From: Sphingomonas aerolata
Lineage (GTDB): Bacteria > Pseudomonadota > Alphaproteobacteria > Sphingomonadales > Sphingomonadaceae
Assembly (NCBI RefSeq): GCF_003046295.1
Contig: NZ_PZZN01000002.1
Location: 806,001 to 870,000, forward strand
Length of the DNA: 64,000 nt
Direction: 5' to 3'
The first letter of the stretch is position 1; each line of letters starts with the position of its first letter. This document shows positions 36,491-45,413 of this stretch, piece by piece. The translations under genes were made by a program, and so were the position numbers. A model generated the notes under the pieces. It searched no databases, was not told the DNA's origin, and saw only the letters and a list, made by a program, of their open reading frames with translations.

Positions 36491-37457
36491 ACACGAGCGG
36501 GGCGCCGCGCTGCTGACCGTCCTCATGCTCGTCGCGATCGTCGCGGTGATGGCCGGGGCGGCGCTCGAGAAGCTGCGGCTGTCGACGCGGCTGGCGGGCA
36601 ATGCCGCGGCGGGGGAGCAGGCGCGCGCCTATGCGCTGGCCGCCGAGACGCTGGCGCTGACGCGGATCGACGCGATGCTGGGCCCCAATGTCAAACGCGT
36701 GACGCTGCAGGGCGACTGGAGCGGCAAGCCGTTCGGGATGCCGCTGCCCGGCGGCGGCTTTGCGACCGCGCGCGTGCGCGATGGGGGAAACTGCTTCAAT
36801 CTCAACAGCCTGGTGAGCGGGCGCGCCGGCGCCTATGTCACCGACCCGCTGATGCGGCCGCAATTCGTCCGGCTGATGCGGCTGCTCGACATCCCCGCGC
36901 AGGTCGGCGAACAGATCGCCGCGGGCGCCGCCGACTGGATCGACAGCGACCAGGACCAGCAGGCGATGGGCGCGGAGGACGGCGCCTATCTGAACCGCGA
37001 GACGCCCTATCGCACCGCGGGCACGCTGATGACCGACCCGAGCGAACTCCGCGCGGTGGTCGGCATGACGCCGCAAATCTATGCGACGCTCAGGCCGTGG
37101 ATCTGTACATTGCCGGTCGCGCAGGCCGCGCCGATCAACGTCAACACGCTGCTCCCCGAACAGGCACCGATCCTGGCGATGCTGTTTCCCGACACGATGT
37201 CGATCGCGGGTGCGCGCCAGATGATCCTGCAACGCCCGCCGCAAGGGGTCGCGACCACCGACGTGTTCTTCAAGAGCGCGGCGTTGCAGGGCAATTCCAA
37301 TGCGGACGGCGAACGGGGGACGGCAGTGGTGTCGAAATGGTTCACGCTCGATATCGACGTGACGGTGGGGACGACGGTTTTGCAGGAACAGGCACTGATG
37401 GACGCGACGACGCTTCCCGCGCGGCTCGTATCGCGGCAATGGGGCGAGCCATCATGA
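36477..37457 (+). CDS. gspK: Type II secretion minor pseudopilin K
   Basis: From ATG 36477, inside the end of gspJ, the 326-residue protein has the leader HERG-AALLTVLMLVAIVAVMAGAA and lacks the usual Glu5, as is normal for GspK. The large insertion domain (NCFNLNSLV, AADWIDSDQDQQ) is present. GspK caps the pseudopilus. The stop overlaps the gspL ATG. Confidence 0.92.
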   Translation: MKPPEHERGAALLTVLMLVAIVAVMAGAALEKLRLSTRLAGNAAAGEQARAYALAAETLALTRIDAMLGPNVKRVTLQGDWSGKPFGMPLPGGGFATARVRDGGNCFNLNSLVSGRAGAYVTDPLMRPQFVRLMRLLDIPAQVGEQIAAGAADWIDSDQDQQAMGAEDGAYLNRETPYRTAGTLMTDPSELRAVVGMTPQIYATLRPWICTLPVAQAAPINVNTLLPEQAPILAMLFPDTMSIAGARQMILQRPPQGVATTDVFFKSAALQGNSNADGERGTAVVSKWFTLDIDVTVGTTVLQEQALMDATTLPARLVSRQWGEPS

Positions 37458-38575
37458 CCACGCTCCTGTTCCTTCCCTCCGGCGTGACCGGCTTTCGCTG
37501 GATGCGGATCGCCGACCAGCGCATCGTCGCGCAGGGCGAGGGGATCCCGACCGCCGATGATGGCGGCGACCTGAACGCGGACCACGGCGTCATCGCGGTG
37601 GCGCCGGCAGAGGCGGTGACCTTGCACTGGGCCGAGCTGCCGTCGCGCAGCGCTGCGCAGGCGACCGCCGCCGCCCGGCTGCTCGCGGCAGAGGCGAGCG
37701 CGGCGCCGCTCGGTGAACTCCATGTCGCGGTCGGGGACGAGGGGCAGGGCGACCGGCCGATCGGCGTGGTCGGGATCGAGGCGATGCAGGGCTGGCTGCG
37801 GATGCTCGCGGCGGCCGGCGTCGATCCGGTCGCGATGCTCCCCGCGCCGATGCTGCTGCCGCGCCCGGACGAGGGCTATGTCCGCGCCGCGCTTGCCGGC
37901 GACACGGTCGTGCGCGGAACGTCGACCGGATTTGCCGACGAGCCGGGGCTGACCGCGCTGGTGACGGGCGACACGCCGCCCGTGGCCGTCGAGCCCGCCG
38001 CGCTCGAGGCGGCGCTGGCGGCGGCGGTCGCGACATGGCCGCTCGACCTGCGGCAGGGGATGTTCGCGCGGCGGCGGCGGTTCGCGCTCGACTGGGCGCT
38101 GATCCGGCGGCTGGCGGTGCTGTCGGGGCTGATCCTCGCGGTGACGCTGGCGATCACGCTGGTCCGGATCGCGAAATACAGCTTCGGCGCGGACATGATC
38201 GAGGCGCAGACCGAACAGGTCGCCCGCTCCGGCTTGCCACGCGGCGAGACGGTGAACGATGCCGGGCGCCAGCTTGGCGAACGGCTGTCGCGCGTGCGCG
38301 GGCCGGGGCTAGGCTTCAGCACGACCACCGCCACGATCTTCGCCGTGGTCCAGGCGACGCCGGGCAGCGAGATCACCGCGCTCGACTTCCAGCCGAACGG
38401 GACCGTCCGGCTGGGCGTCGCGGTCGAGCGCGAGGCGCTGGCGACCGATCTCAGGAGTGCGCTCGAGCGTGCCGGCTTTGCGGTACAGGCGGGCGTCTTC
38501 CAAGCGGCGGCGGGGCGCGTGTCGGGCGAATTCACGATCACGGCGGGCCGTGCAGGCGGGAGCGAGGGCGCATGA
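37454..38575 (+). CDS. gspL: Type II secretion system protein L
   Basis: From ATG 37454 (ATGA with gspK) the 373-residue protein has an actin-like cytoplasmic domain, one membrane helix (about 221-240, LAVLSGLILAVTLAITLV) and a small periplasmic ferredoxin-like domain. GspL anchors GspE to the membrane and pairs with GspM. The upstream extension of the frame is antiphase shadow of gspK. Confidence 0.9.
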   Translation: MTTLLFLPSGVTGFRWMRIADQRIVAQGEGIPTADDGGDLNADHGVIAVAPAEAVTLHWAELPSRSAAQATAAARLLAAEASAAPLGELHVAVGDEGQGDRPIGVVGIEAMQGWLRMLAAAGVDPVAMLPAPMLLPRPDEGYVRAALAGDTVVRGTSTGFADEPGLTALVTGDTPPVAVEPAALEAALAAAVATWPLDLRQGMFARRRRFALDWALIRRLAVLSGLILAVTLAITLVRIAKYSFGADMIEAQTEQVARSGLPRGETVNDAGRQLGERLSRVRGPGLGFSTTTATIFAVVQATPGSEITALDFQPNGTVRLGVAVEREALATDLRSALERAGFAVQAGVFQAAAGRVSGEFTITAGRAGGSEGA

Positions 38576-39048
38576 CCGGGTTGCGGCACTGGTTCGAGGG
38601 GCGATCGCTGCGCGAGAAGCGGCTGTTGCTGGTGATGGCGGCGCTCGCGGTGCTGACCCTGCTCTGGGGCGCGGTGATCCGCCCGGTCGGCGACGGCCTG
38701 TCGAGCGCGCGCGAACGCCATGCCAACGCCGTGACCCGGCTCGGCGAGACGCAGGCGATGGTCGCGCTGCTCCGCGACGCGCAGCGATCGCGTCCCACGC
38801 CGCTGACCGGATCGCTCGATGCGATCGTGCGGACCCAGGCGGACCTGGCGGGGTTCGCGATCACCAGCCTCGACCAGGAAGGCGCGGACCGGGTGCGGAT
38901 CGTGATGCCGTCGGCGCGGCCCGGCGCGCTGACCGCGTGGCTGGCGCGGCTCGAGCGCGCGGGCATCCTGGTCGACGCGCTGACCATGACCGACAAGGGT
39001 GACCGTACGGTGAGCGTGACGATGACGTTGAAGGCGCGCGCCGCATGA
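38572..39048 (+). CDS. gspM: Type II secretion system protein M
   Basis: The 158-residue protein has a short cytoplasmic start, one membrane helix (about 19-37, LLLVMAALAVLTLLWGAVI) and a periplasmic ferredoxin-like domain, the usual GspM layout. It starts at ATG 38572 overlapping the gspL stop and ends overlapping the gspN ATG. Confidence 0.9.
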   Translation: MTGLRHWFEGRSLREKRLLLVMAALAVLTLLWGAVIRPVGDGLSSARERHANAVTRLGETQAMVALLRDAQRSRPTPLTGSLDAIVRTQADLAGFAITSLDQEGADRVRIVMPSARPGALTAWLARLERAGILVDALTMTDKGDRTVSVTMTLKARAA

Positions 39049-39809
39049 GCGACAGCGCACGTTTCGTGGGCGTCGGCGCACGCCGCGTCACGCGGATCCG
39101 GTTGCGGACCGGCCCGACCGCGATGTTCGGCGGCATGCTGCTGCTCGCGCTGATCGTGTTCCTGCCGATGCGCGCTGCGCTTGGCTGGGTCGGGATCGAG
39201 GATGCGGGCCTCGTCGCGCGCCGGGTGACGGGCACGATCTGGGGCGCGACGCTGACCGATGCGCGGTTCGGCGAACTGTCGCTCGGCGACCTCCATGCCC
39301 GGCTCGCGCCCTTGCCGCTGCTGGCGGGTCGCGCGCGGATCGTGCTGGCCGGGCCCGAGACGGAGCCGCGGCCGCTGCGCGGGTCGGCCAGCGTCAGCCG
39401 GCACGGGTTCGGCGTCGATGATCTGACCGCGACGATCCCGACCGGCGCGGTGTTCGCACCGGTGCCGGTCACCACGCTCGATCTCGACGGCGTGACCGTG
39501 CGGTTCGCCGACGGCCAGTGCGAGCGCGCCGAGGGGCGGGTGCGTGCGACGCTGGGCGGCGAGGTCGCGGGGATCACGCTGCCCCAGTCCGTCAGCGGTA
39601 CGCCCAAATGCGAGGGCGACGCGCTCATCGTGCCGCTCGCCAGCCAGGCGGGGACCGAGGGGATCACGCTGCGGATCGACGGCACGGGCCGCTACCGCGC
39701 GATGCTGACGCTGCAGCCCACCGACCCGATCGTCCAGCAGCGGCTCGAATCGATCGGCTTCGTGCGCGGGGCCGGCGGCTATAGCCAGGCAATCGAAGGC
39801 AGTTTTTGA
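39045..39809 (+). CDS. gspN: Type II secretion system protein N
   Basis: The 254-residue protein has one N-terminal membrane helix (about 27-46) and a periplasmic beta-rich domain (VTGTIWGATLTDARFGELSLGDLHARLAPLPLLAG) typical of GspN. GspN is an accessory subunit found in part of T2SS clusters. It is the last gene of the operon; no prepilin peptidase (gspO) follows, so that enzyme must be encoded elsewhere. Confidence 0.88.
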   Translation: MSDSARFVGVGARRVTRIRLRTGPTAMFGGMLLLALIVFLPMRAALGWVGIEDAGLVARRVTGTIWGATLTDARFGELSLGDLHARLAPLPLLAGRARIVLAGPETEPRPLRGSASVSRHGFGVDDLTATIPTGAVFAPVPVTTLDLDGVTVRFADGQCERAEGRVRATLGGEVAGITLPQSVSGTPKCEGDALIVPLASQAGTEGITLRIDGTGRYRAMLTLQPTDPIVQQRLESIGFVRGAGGYSQAIEGSF

Positions 39810-39819
39810 CGACATTCGA

Positions 39820-39839
39820 CGCCGCGCATGATCGCGGCG
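39820..39839 (+). terminator. Hairpin after gspN
   Basis: CGCCGCG-CATGAT-CGCGGCG is a perfect 7-bp stem 11 bases after the gspN stop, followed by CTTGACGG. It lacks a T-run, so termination efficiency is uncertain. Confidence 0.5.
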
Positions 39840-39840
39840 C

Positions 39841-39868
39841 TTGACGGACCCGAACAGCCCGCTTAGGG
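39841..39868 (+). promoter_or_regulatory. Candidate promoter of tRNA-His
   Basis: TTGACG (39841-39846) and TTAGGG (39863-39868) are 16 bp apart, about 15 bp from the tRNA. The -35 is good and the -10 weak. Confidence 0.4.
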
Positions 39869-39882
39869 GCACGGGCCTTCGC

Positions 39883-39960
39883 GGCGATCGTAGTTCAATT
39901 GGTTAGAGCGTCGGCTTGTGATGCCGGATGTTGCGGGTTCAAGTCCCGTCGGTCGCCCCA
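39883..39960 (+). tRNA. tRNA-His (anticodon GTG) with encoded G-1
   Basis: Acceptor GCGATCG (39884-39890) pairs with CGGTCGC (39950-39956), the anticodon loop is TTGTGAT with anticodon GTG, the T arm is GCGGG-TTCAAGT-CCCGT, and CCA is encoded (39958-39960). The base before the acceptor is G (39883), facing C73, the histidine identity pair. Confidence 0.95.
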
Positions 39961-40065
39961 TTATTTTCCCAACTGCTTGGCCTTGCGCCGCTTTGTGCTG
40001 GTAAAACCGGCCGGAAAATAATATTTCAGGTTTAAGCAATTTTCTTCTTCCTGATGGAGCCGGCG

Positions 40066-41115
40066 ATGACAGCGGTTTGGGACCTTCCCGATTTCGACGA
40101 CCATGAGGGCGTTCACGTCTTCACCGATCCGGTTTCGGGTCTCCGCGCCGTCATCGCGCTGCATTCGACCAAGCTCGGCCCCGCGGCGGGCGGCACGCGC
40201 TTCTGGCATTATGCGGACAATGGCCGCGCGGTGACCGACGCGCTGCGCCTGTCGCGCGGCATGAGCTTCAAGAACGCGATGGCCGGGCTCGAGCTCGGCG
40301 GCGGCAAGGGCGTCGTCCTCGCGGCCAAGCCCGGCGACGTGATCACCACCGAACAGCTCGAGGCGTTCGGCCGCGCGGTCGAATCGCTCGGCGGTCGCTA
40401 CGTGACCGCCGAAGACGTCGGCATGTCCGAAGAGCGCATGAAGGTGATCGCGACGCAGACGCGCTACGTCTCGGGCCTGCCCGTCGCGAGTGGTGCGGCG
40501 GGCGGCGATCCGGGGCCGTACACGGCGCTCGGCATCTATCTGGGCGTCAAGGCGGCGGCGCAGCGCGGGCTCGGCGCGACCGACATGAAGGGCGTGCGCG
40601 TCGCGATCCAGGGCGTCGGCTCGGTCGGCGGCGGGCTCGCCCGGCTGCTTGCCAGGGACGGCGCGGTGCTGACGCTGGCGGACGTCGACGAGGGCCGCGC
40701 GCAGGCGCTGGCGGGCGAGCTCGGCGCGACCGCAGTCCCCGCCGAGGCGATCCTGACGACCGACACCGACATCTTCAGCCCGAACGCGCTGGGTGCCATC
40801 CTGACCGAAATGTCGATCGCCGCGCTGAAGGCCAAGGTCGTCGCGGGCGGCGCGAACAACCAGCTCAGCGTCCGCGAGGACGGCGCGCGACTGCACGCAC
40901 GCGGCATCCTCTATGCGCCGGATTACGTGATCAACGCGGGCGGCATCATCAATGTCGGCCTCGAATATCTCGGCCAGGGTGACGAAGCCGAAGTGAAGTC
41001 GCGGATCGCACGCATCCCCGAGCGGCTGATCCAGGTCTGGGACGAGAGCGACCGCAGCGGCGAACCGTCGTCCGACGTCGCCGATTCGATCGCAAAGCGC
41101 CTGATCGGCCGTTAA
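40066..41115 (+). CDS. Glu/Leu/Phe/Val dehydrogenase family protein (leucine dehydrogenase-like)
   Basis: The NAD-dependent enzyme interconverts a branched-chain amino acid and its 2-oxo acid with release of ammonia. The substrate domain has LGPAAGGTRF and the catalytic-lysine region SFKNAMAGLELGGGKGV, and the Rossmann domain has IQGVGSVGGGLA. The 349-residue length fits leucine/phenylalanine dehydrogenases rather than the longer glutamate dehydrogenases. I start at ATG 40066, which has GGAG eight bases upstream; ATG 40054 would add four residues. It stands alone between tRNA-His and the ccm operon. Confidence 0.9.
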   Translation: MTAVWDLPDFDDHEGVHVFTDPVSGLRAVIALHSTKLGPAAGGTRFWHYADNGRAVTDALRLSRGMSFKNAMAGLELGGGKGVVLAAKPGDVITTEQLEAFGRAVESLGGRYVTAEDVGMSEERMKVIATQTRYVSGLPVASGAAGGDPGPYTALGIYLGVKAAAQRGLGATDMKGVRVAIQGVGSVGGGLARLLARDGAVLTLADVDEGRAQALAGELGATAVPAEAILTTDTDIFSPNALGAILTEMSIAALKAKVVAGGANNQLSVREDGARLHARGILYAPDYVINAGGIINVGLEYLGQGDEAEVKSRIARIPERLIQVWDESDRSGEPSSDVADSIAKRLIGR

Positions 41116-41116
41116 A

Positions 41117-41224
41117 TCCTTCTCCCCTCCGGGGAGAAGGTGGCGCAAAGCGCCGGATGAGGGGGCGTGGCGCGCGCGACCACATACCCCTCATCCGCCC
41201 GCCCTCTCCCACGTGGGGAGAGGG
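41117..41224. repeat. CCTTCTCCCC/GGGGAGAAGG repeat before ccmC
   Basis: The left hairpin CCTTCTCCCC-TCC-GGGGAGAAGG is followed by GGTGGCGCAAAGCGCC and GGATGAGGGGGCG; on the right, CCCCTCATCC and CCCTCTCCCACGTGGGGAGAGGGG are the inverted counterpart. It occupies most of the gap between the dehydrogenase and ccmC genes. Confidence 0.85.
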
Positions 41225-41264
41225 GCTTTAAGTCCGTCACGACTTGCCATAGTGGTAACACCCA

Positions 41265-41990
41265 GTGGCCACCCTGCACGCCCTTGCCAATCCCGCGCGC
41301 TTCCTGAAGATCGCCAGGCCGCTGACGCCTGCGTTGTTCTGGGCGGGCGTCGCGCTGATCGCGCTGGGCTGCTGGGCGGGACTGACCCAGACCCCGCCCG
41401 ACTATTTGCAGGGCGAGACGGTGCGGATCCTCTACATTCATGTCCCCGCCGCCTGGCTCGGCATGGGCGGCTGGAGCGGGATTGCGATTTCCAGCATCAT
41501 GCTGCTCGTCTGGCGTCACCCGCTGGCCGGCATCGCCGCGCGCGCGATCGCGCTGCCGGGTGCCGTATTCGCGGCGCTGTGCCTGATGACCGGGTCGATC
41601 TGGGGGCGGCCGACCTGGGGGACGTGGTGGCAATGGGACGGGCGGCTGACCTCGATGCTGCTGCTGTTCTTCGTCTATCTCGGTTATATGGCGCTGGCGA
41701 AGGCGGATGCGGACCGCGGCGGCGACGGGCGCGTGCCTGCGCTCTACGGTCTGGCCGGATCGGTGCTGCTGCCGATCATCCGCTATTCGGTGATCTGGTG
41801 GAACACGCTGCACCAAGGGCCGAGCATAGGGCTGACCAAGTCGACGATCGACGGCGCGATCCTCTGGCCGCTGCCGATCATGCTCGCGGGCTTCACCTTC
41901 GTCTTCGCGGGAATCGTGCTGATGCGGATGCGGACCCTGCTCGCCACCGCCAAGGCCGAGGCGCGGATGCGTCGGATGGCCAGAGCGTGA
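41265..41990 (+). CDS. ccmC: Heme exporter protein CcmC
   Basis: CcmC presents heme to CcmE on the periplasmic face of the inner membrane during cytochrome c maturation. The 241-residue protein has six membrane segments and the tryptophan-rich heme-handling motif WGTWWQWDGRLTS near residue 120; conserved His residues are in IHVPAAW and in WWNTLHQGPS. It starts at GTG 41265. The ABC components ccmA and ccmB are not in this cluster. Confidence 0.95.
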   Translation: MATLHALANPARFLKIARPLTPALFWAGVALIALGCWAGLTQTPPDYLQGETVRILYIHVPAAWLGMGGWSGIAISSIMLLVWRHPLAGIAARAIALPGAVFAALCLMTGSIWGRPTWGTWWQWDGRLTSMLLLFFVYLGYMALAKADADRGGDGRVPALYGLAGSVLLPIIRYSVIWWNTLHQGPSIGLTKSTIDGAILWPLPIMLAGFTFVFAGIVLMRMRTLLATAKAEARMRRMARA

Positions 41991-42000
41991 AGGTGCGCGC

Positions 42001-42105
42001 ATGACCGCCTGGCCGTTCGTGATTGCCGCCTATGCCGTGACGCTGGGCGGCGGCGCCGTCGTCGCACTGCTCAGCTATCTGGCGATGCGGAAGGCGGAGC
42101 GATGA
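42001..42105 (+). CDS. ccmD: Heme exporter protein CcmD (34 aa)
   Basis: From ATG 42001 the 34-residue product starts MTAWPFVIAAYAVTLGG and ends in AMRKAER: one membrane helix followed by basic residues, the layout of CcmD. It stabilises the CcmC-CcmE interaction. The stop overlaps the ccmE ATG (42102). Position between ccmC and ccmE is canonical. Confidence 0.88.
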   Translation: MTAWPFVIAAYAVTLGGGAVVALLSYLAMRKAER

Positions 42106-42548
42106 AGGCCAAGCATCAGCGGCTCACCCTCGCGCTGTTGGCGCTCGGCGCGGTCGTCGTCGCGGGGCTGCTCGCTCTGTCCGCGCTGAAGGACCAGGCG
42201 TCGTTCTTCTATGCACCGTCCGACGTGAAGCGCGACGGGCTGCCGCTCGGTCGCGCGGTCCGGCTCGGCGGCATGGTCGCGGACGGATCGGTCAAGCGCG
42301 CCGCGGACGGCGTCACCGTCCACTTCACCGTCACCGACGGCGCCGCAACTACGCCTGTTGTCTTCGCCGGGATCGTCCCGAACCTGTTCCGCGAGAAATC
42401 GGGGGTCGTCGCCGAGGGGCAGTTCCAGGCGGACGGCCGCTTCGTCGCGTCAAACCTGCTCGCCAAGCATGACGAGAAATACATGCCGCCTGAAATGGCG
42501 GGCAAGATGCACGAGACCAAGACGCTGGCACCGGATCGCGGCTCATGA
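42102..42548 (+). CDS. ccmE: Cytochrome c-type biogenesis heme chaperone CcmE
   Basis: CcmE carries heme covalently in the periplasm for delivery to CcmF. The 148-residue protein has an N-terminal membrane anchor (about 8-28), an OB-fold body and the heme-binding LAKHDEKYMPPE motif with His123 and Tyr127. It overlaps ccmD and ccmF by four bases each. Confidence 0.96.
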   Translation: MKAKHQRLTLALLALGAVVVAGLLALSALKDQASFFYAPSDVKRDGLPLGRAVRLGGMVADGSVKRAADGVTVHFTVTDGAATTPVVFAGIVPNLFREKSGVVAEGQFQADGRFVASNLLAKHDEKYMPPEMAGKMHETKTLAPDRGS

Positions 42549-44458
42549 TCGCCGAAGCCGGACTCGCGGCGCTCTGGCTGGCCGGCGCGCTGGCGGCGCT
42601 GCAGCTGGCGATGGCGGTGATCGGGATCGCGCGCGGCCGCGACGACGTTGCCGCGGCGGTGCGGCCGGTGGCGATCGTCCAGGGCGTGCTCGCCGCGCTG
42701 GCGATGGCGCTGCTGATCAACCTGTTCCTCAACTCAGACATGTCGGTGAAGCTGGTCGTCGAGAACAGCCATTCGGCGAAACCCTGGCTTTACAAGTTCG
42801 CCGGTGCCTGGGGCAATCACGAGGGGTCGATGCTGCTCTGGGTGACGATCCTGGGGCTGGCGGGCGGCGCGGTCGCGATCTTCGAACGCTCGCTTCCCGA
42901 ACGCACCCTAGTCGCGACGCTCGGTGCGCAGGCGACGATCGCGCTCGGCTTTTATGCGTTCCTGCTCTTCTCCTCCAACCCGTTCGCACGGCTGACCCCG
43001 GCGGCACCCGACGGGCTGGGGCTCAACCCGCTGCTCCAGGACCCCGGCTTGGCGTTCCACCCGCCGACGCTCTACACCGGCTATGTCGGGCTTTCGGTCG
43101 CCTTCTCGTTCGCGGTCGGTGCGCTGGTCACGCGTGACGTCGGACCGGGCTTCGCCAAAGCGATGCGCCCTTGGGTGCTGATCGCGTGGATCTTCCTGAC
43201 GCTCGGCATCACTGCTGGCAGCTACTGGGCCTATTACGAGCTCGGCTGGGGCGGCTGGTGGTTCTGGGATCCGGTCGAGAATGCGTCGCTGATGCCGTGG
43301 CTCGCGGCGACCGCGCTGCTCCATTCGGTGACGGTGCTGGCGACGCGCGACGGGCTGCGTGCGTGGACGATCATGCTCGCGGTGGTCGCCTTCTCGATGT
43401 CGATGATCGGCACGTTCCTGGTGCGCTCGGGCATCCTGACCAGCGTCCACGCCTTTGCGGTCGATCCGGAGCGCGGCGCGTTCATCCTCGCGCTGCTCGC
43501 CATCTATATCGGCGGCGCGCTCGCTCTGTTCGCCGCGCGGATCGGGACCGTGCGCGCGGGCACGACCTTCGATCCGGTCAGCCGCGAGGGCGGGCTGGTC
43601 GCGAACAATCTGCTGCTGTCGGTGATCCTCGGCATCGTCCTGATCGGCACGCTCTACCCGATCGTCGCCGCCAGCTTCGGCGTGCAGCTGTCGGTCGGAC
43701 CACCCTTCTTCAACAAGGCGGCGGGGCCGATCGCGCTGGCGCTGGTCGCGGTGATGGCGGTCGGGCCGCTGCTGCGCTGGCGTCGCGACGAGGCGAGGGC
43801 GGTCGTCGGCCGGGTCGCGCTGCCGATCGCGGCGACCGTGGTGGCGGCGGTCGCGCTGCTGTTCGTCTGGCCGGGCGTGCTGCCCTGGGCCGGGCTCAGC
43901 CTCGCGGCAGGCCTCGCAGTCGCCAGCGTCGCGCCCCTGTGGAAGCGCAATCTCCGGCGCACGCCGATGTTTACCTATGGCATGGTCCTCGCGCATCTCG
44001 GCATCGCGGTCAGCCTGGCCGGCATGGCGTCGGACAGCGCGTTCACCAGGGAAACGCTGGTCGCGGTGCGCGCGGGCGAAGCGGCGCGCGTGGGGCCCTA
44101 TAGCGTCACGCTCGACGGGATCTCGCCGGTGATCGGCGAGAACTGGTCCGCGCTCGAGGCGCAGCTGACCGCGACGCGTGGCGATGACAGCACGCGGCTC
44201 CACCCGCAGCTCCGCTTCTTCGCCAACCCGCCGACCAGCACCAATGAATCGGCGATCCTGACCGCGCTCGACGGCCAGCTCTATACCGTGCTCGGCCAGC
44301 CCGACGGGCAGGGGCGGTGGCAGCTGCGGCTGTGGTGGAAGCCGTTCGTGACGCTGATCTGGTTCGGTGGCGTGCTGATCGCGCTGGGCGGGGCGCTGTC
44401 GCTGGTCGGGCGGCTGCGTCGCGAACGGCGCAGCGCGGTCCGGGCGGCCTGGGCATGA
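42545..44458 (+). CDS. ccmF: Cytochrome c heme lyase subunit CcmF
   Basis: CcmF ligates heme to apocytochrome c, together with CcmH/I. The 637-residue membrane protein has about 15 helices and the signature WGGWWFWDPVENASLMPWL near residue 236. Conserved His residues occur in the flanking periplasmic loops. It is coupled to ccmE upstream and ccmG downstream by ATGA overlaps. Confidence 0.97.
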   Translation: MIAEAGLAALWLAGALAALQLAMAVIGIARGRDDVAAAVRPVAIVQGVLAALAMALLINLFLNSDMSVKLVVENSHSAKPWLYKFAGAWGNHEGSMLLWVTILGLAGGAVAIFERSLPERTLVATLGAQATIALGFYAFLLFSSNPFARLTPAAPDGLGLNPLLQDPGLAFHPPTLYTGYVGLSVAFSFAVGALVTRDVGPGFAKAMRPWVLIAWIFLTLGITAGSYWAYYELGWGGWWFWDPVENASLMPWLAATALLHSVTVLATRDGLRAWTIMLAVVAFSMSMIGTFLVRSGILTSVHAFAVDPERGAFILALLAIYIGGALALFAARIGTVRAGTTFDPVSREGGLVANNLLLSVILGIVLIGTLYPIVAASFGVQLSVGPPFFNKAAGPIALALVAVMAVGPLLRWRRDEARAVVGRVALPIAATVVAAVALLFVWPGVLPWAGLSLAAGLAVASVAPLWKRNLRRTPMFTYGMVLAHLGIAVSLAGMASDSAFTRETLVAVRAGEAARVGPYSVTLDGISPVIGENWSALEAQLTATRGDDSTRLHPQLRFFANPPTSTNESAILTALDGQLYTVLGQPDGQGRWQLRLWWKPFVTLIWFGGVLIALGGALSLVGRLRRERRSAVRAAWA

Positions 44459-44982
44459 AGCGGTTCGCGCTCTGGGCGCCGCTGGCGATCTTCGCCTTGC
44501 TGTTCGCGGTGGTGGCGAGCGGGCTGTTCCGGCCGGCGGACAAGGTCGTGCGCTCGGCGATGGTCGGCAAGCCGCTGCCCGACTTCGCGCTGCCCGCGAT
44601 GGTGCCGGGCAAGCCGGGGCTGACCAGCGCCTCGTTCAAGGGCGGTCAGCCGCGGCTGCTCAACGTGTTCGCCAGCTGGTGCGTGCCCTGCATCGCCGAG
44701 GCCCCGCATCTGATGCGGCTGAAGACGATGGGTATCCCGATCGACGCGATCGCGATCCGCGACACCACGCCCGCGATCGCCGGCTTCCTGCGCCGCAACG
44801 GCGATCCCTATGCGCGGATCGGCAGCGACACCGCGAGCCGGGTCCAGCTCGCGCTCGGCTCGTCGGGCGTGCCCGAGACCTTCGTGGTCGATGGCCGCGG
44901 GATCGTCGTCAAGCAGATCATCGGCGACATCCGCGAGGACAATATCGGCGAGATCGTTCAGGCCGTGAGGGAAGCCCGATGA
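44455..44982 (+). CDS. ccmG: Thiol:disulfide interchange protein CcmG/DsbE
   Basis: The 175-residue protein is a membrane-anchored thioredoxin-fold reductant of the apocytochrome CxxCH motif. The anchor is at about 4-24 and the active site is WCVPC (Cys76, Cys79), followed by the cis-Pro loop GVPETFVVD. It starts at ATG 44455; the frame continues upstream only as a shadow of ccmF. Confidence 0.95.
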   Translation: MKRFALWAPLAIFALLFAVVASGLFRPADKVVRSAMVGKPLPDFALPAMVPGKPGLTSASFKGGQPRLLNVFASWCVPCIAEAPHLMRLKTMGIPIDAIAIRDTTPAIAGFLRRNGDPYARIGSDTASRVQLALGSSGVPETFVVDGRGIVVKQIIGDIREDNIGEIVQAVREAR

Positions 44983-45413
44983 GCGGGCGGTTGAGCTTGG
45001 CGCTGGCGGCAGGCGCGACGGTCGCGACGCTGCTGTTCTGCACCGCGCCCGCCGCCGCGCAGCCCGTCACGCCGCCTGCGCATTACGCCAATGTCCAGCT
45101 CGCCGACCCCGCCAAGGAAGCCTCCGCCAAGGCGCTGATGGAGACGCTGCGCTGTCTCGTCTGCCAGGGCCAGTCGATCGCGGACAGCGATGCCGACATG
45201 GCCGCCGACATGCGTGCGCTGGTCCGCGAACGGATTGCACGCGGCGAGACGCCCGCCTCGGTCCGCGACTGGCTGGTGTCGCGCTATGGCGACTATGTCA
45301 CCTATGACCCGCCGCTGTCGGGGCTGACCTGGCCGCTATGGCTGGCGCCGATCGCGCTGCTGGCGATCGGCGCGTGGATCGCGCGGTCGAGTTTCCGCCG
45401 GAGGACGCGCTGA
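44979..45413 (+). CDS. ccmH: Cytochrome c-type biogenesis protein CcmH
   Basis: The 144-residue protein has a signal peptide (cleavage near APAAAQ), the redox motif LRCLVCQGQS (Cys59, Cys62) and a C-terminal membrane helix (about 116-134). It holds the apocytochrome thiols for heme ligation. It starts at ATG 44979 with ATGA coupling to ccmG. Confidence 0.95.
   Translation: MSGRLSLALAAGATVATLLFCTAPAAAQPVTPPAHYANVQLADPAKEASAKALMETLRCLVCQGQSIADSDADMAADMRALVRERIARGETPASVRDWLVSRYGDYVTYDPPLSGLTWPLWLAPIALLAIGAWIARSSFRRRTR

Noticed and set aside
39961..40030. TTATTTTCC/GGAAAATAA inverted repeat after tRNA-His as an attachment site
   Set aside because: The arms are 44 nt apart, no integrase or tRNA 3'-end duplication is present, and the following genes are ordinary chromosomal ones.
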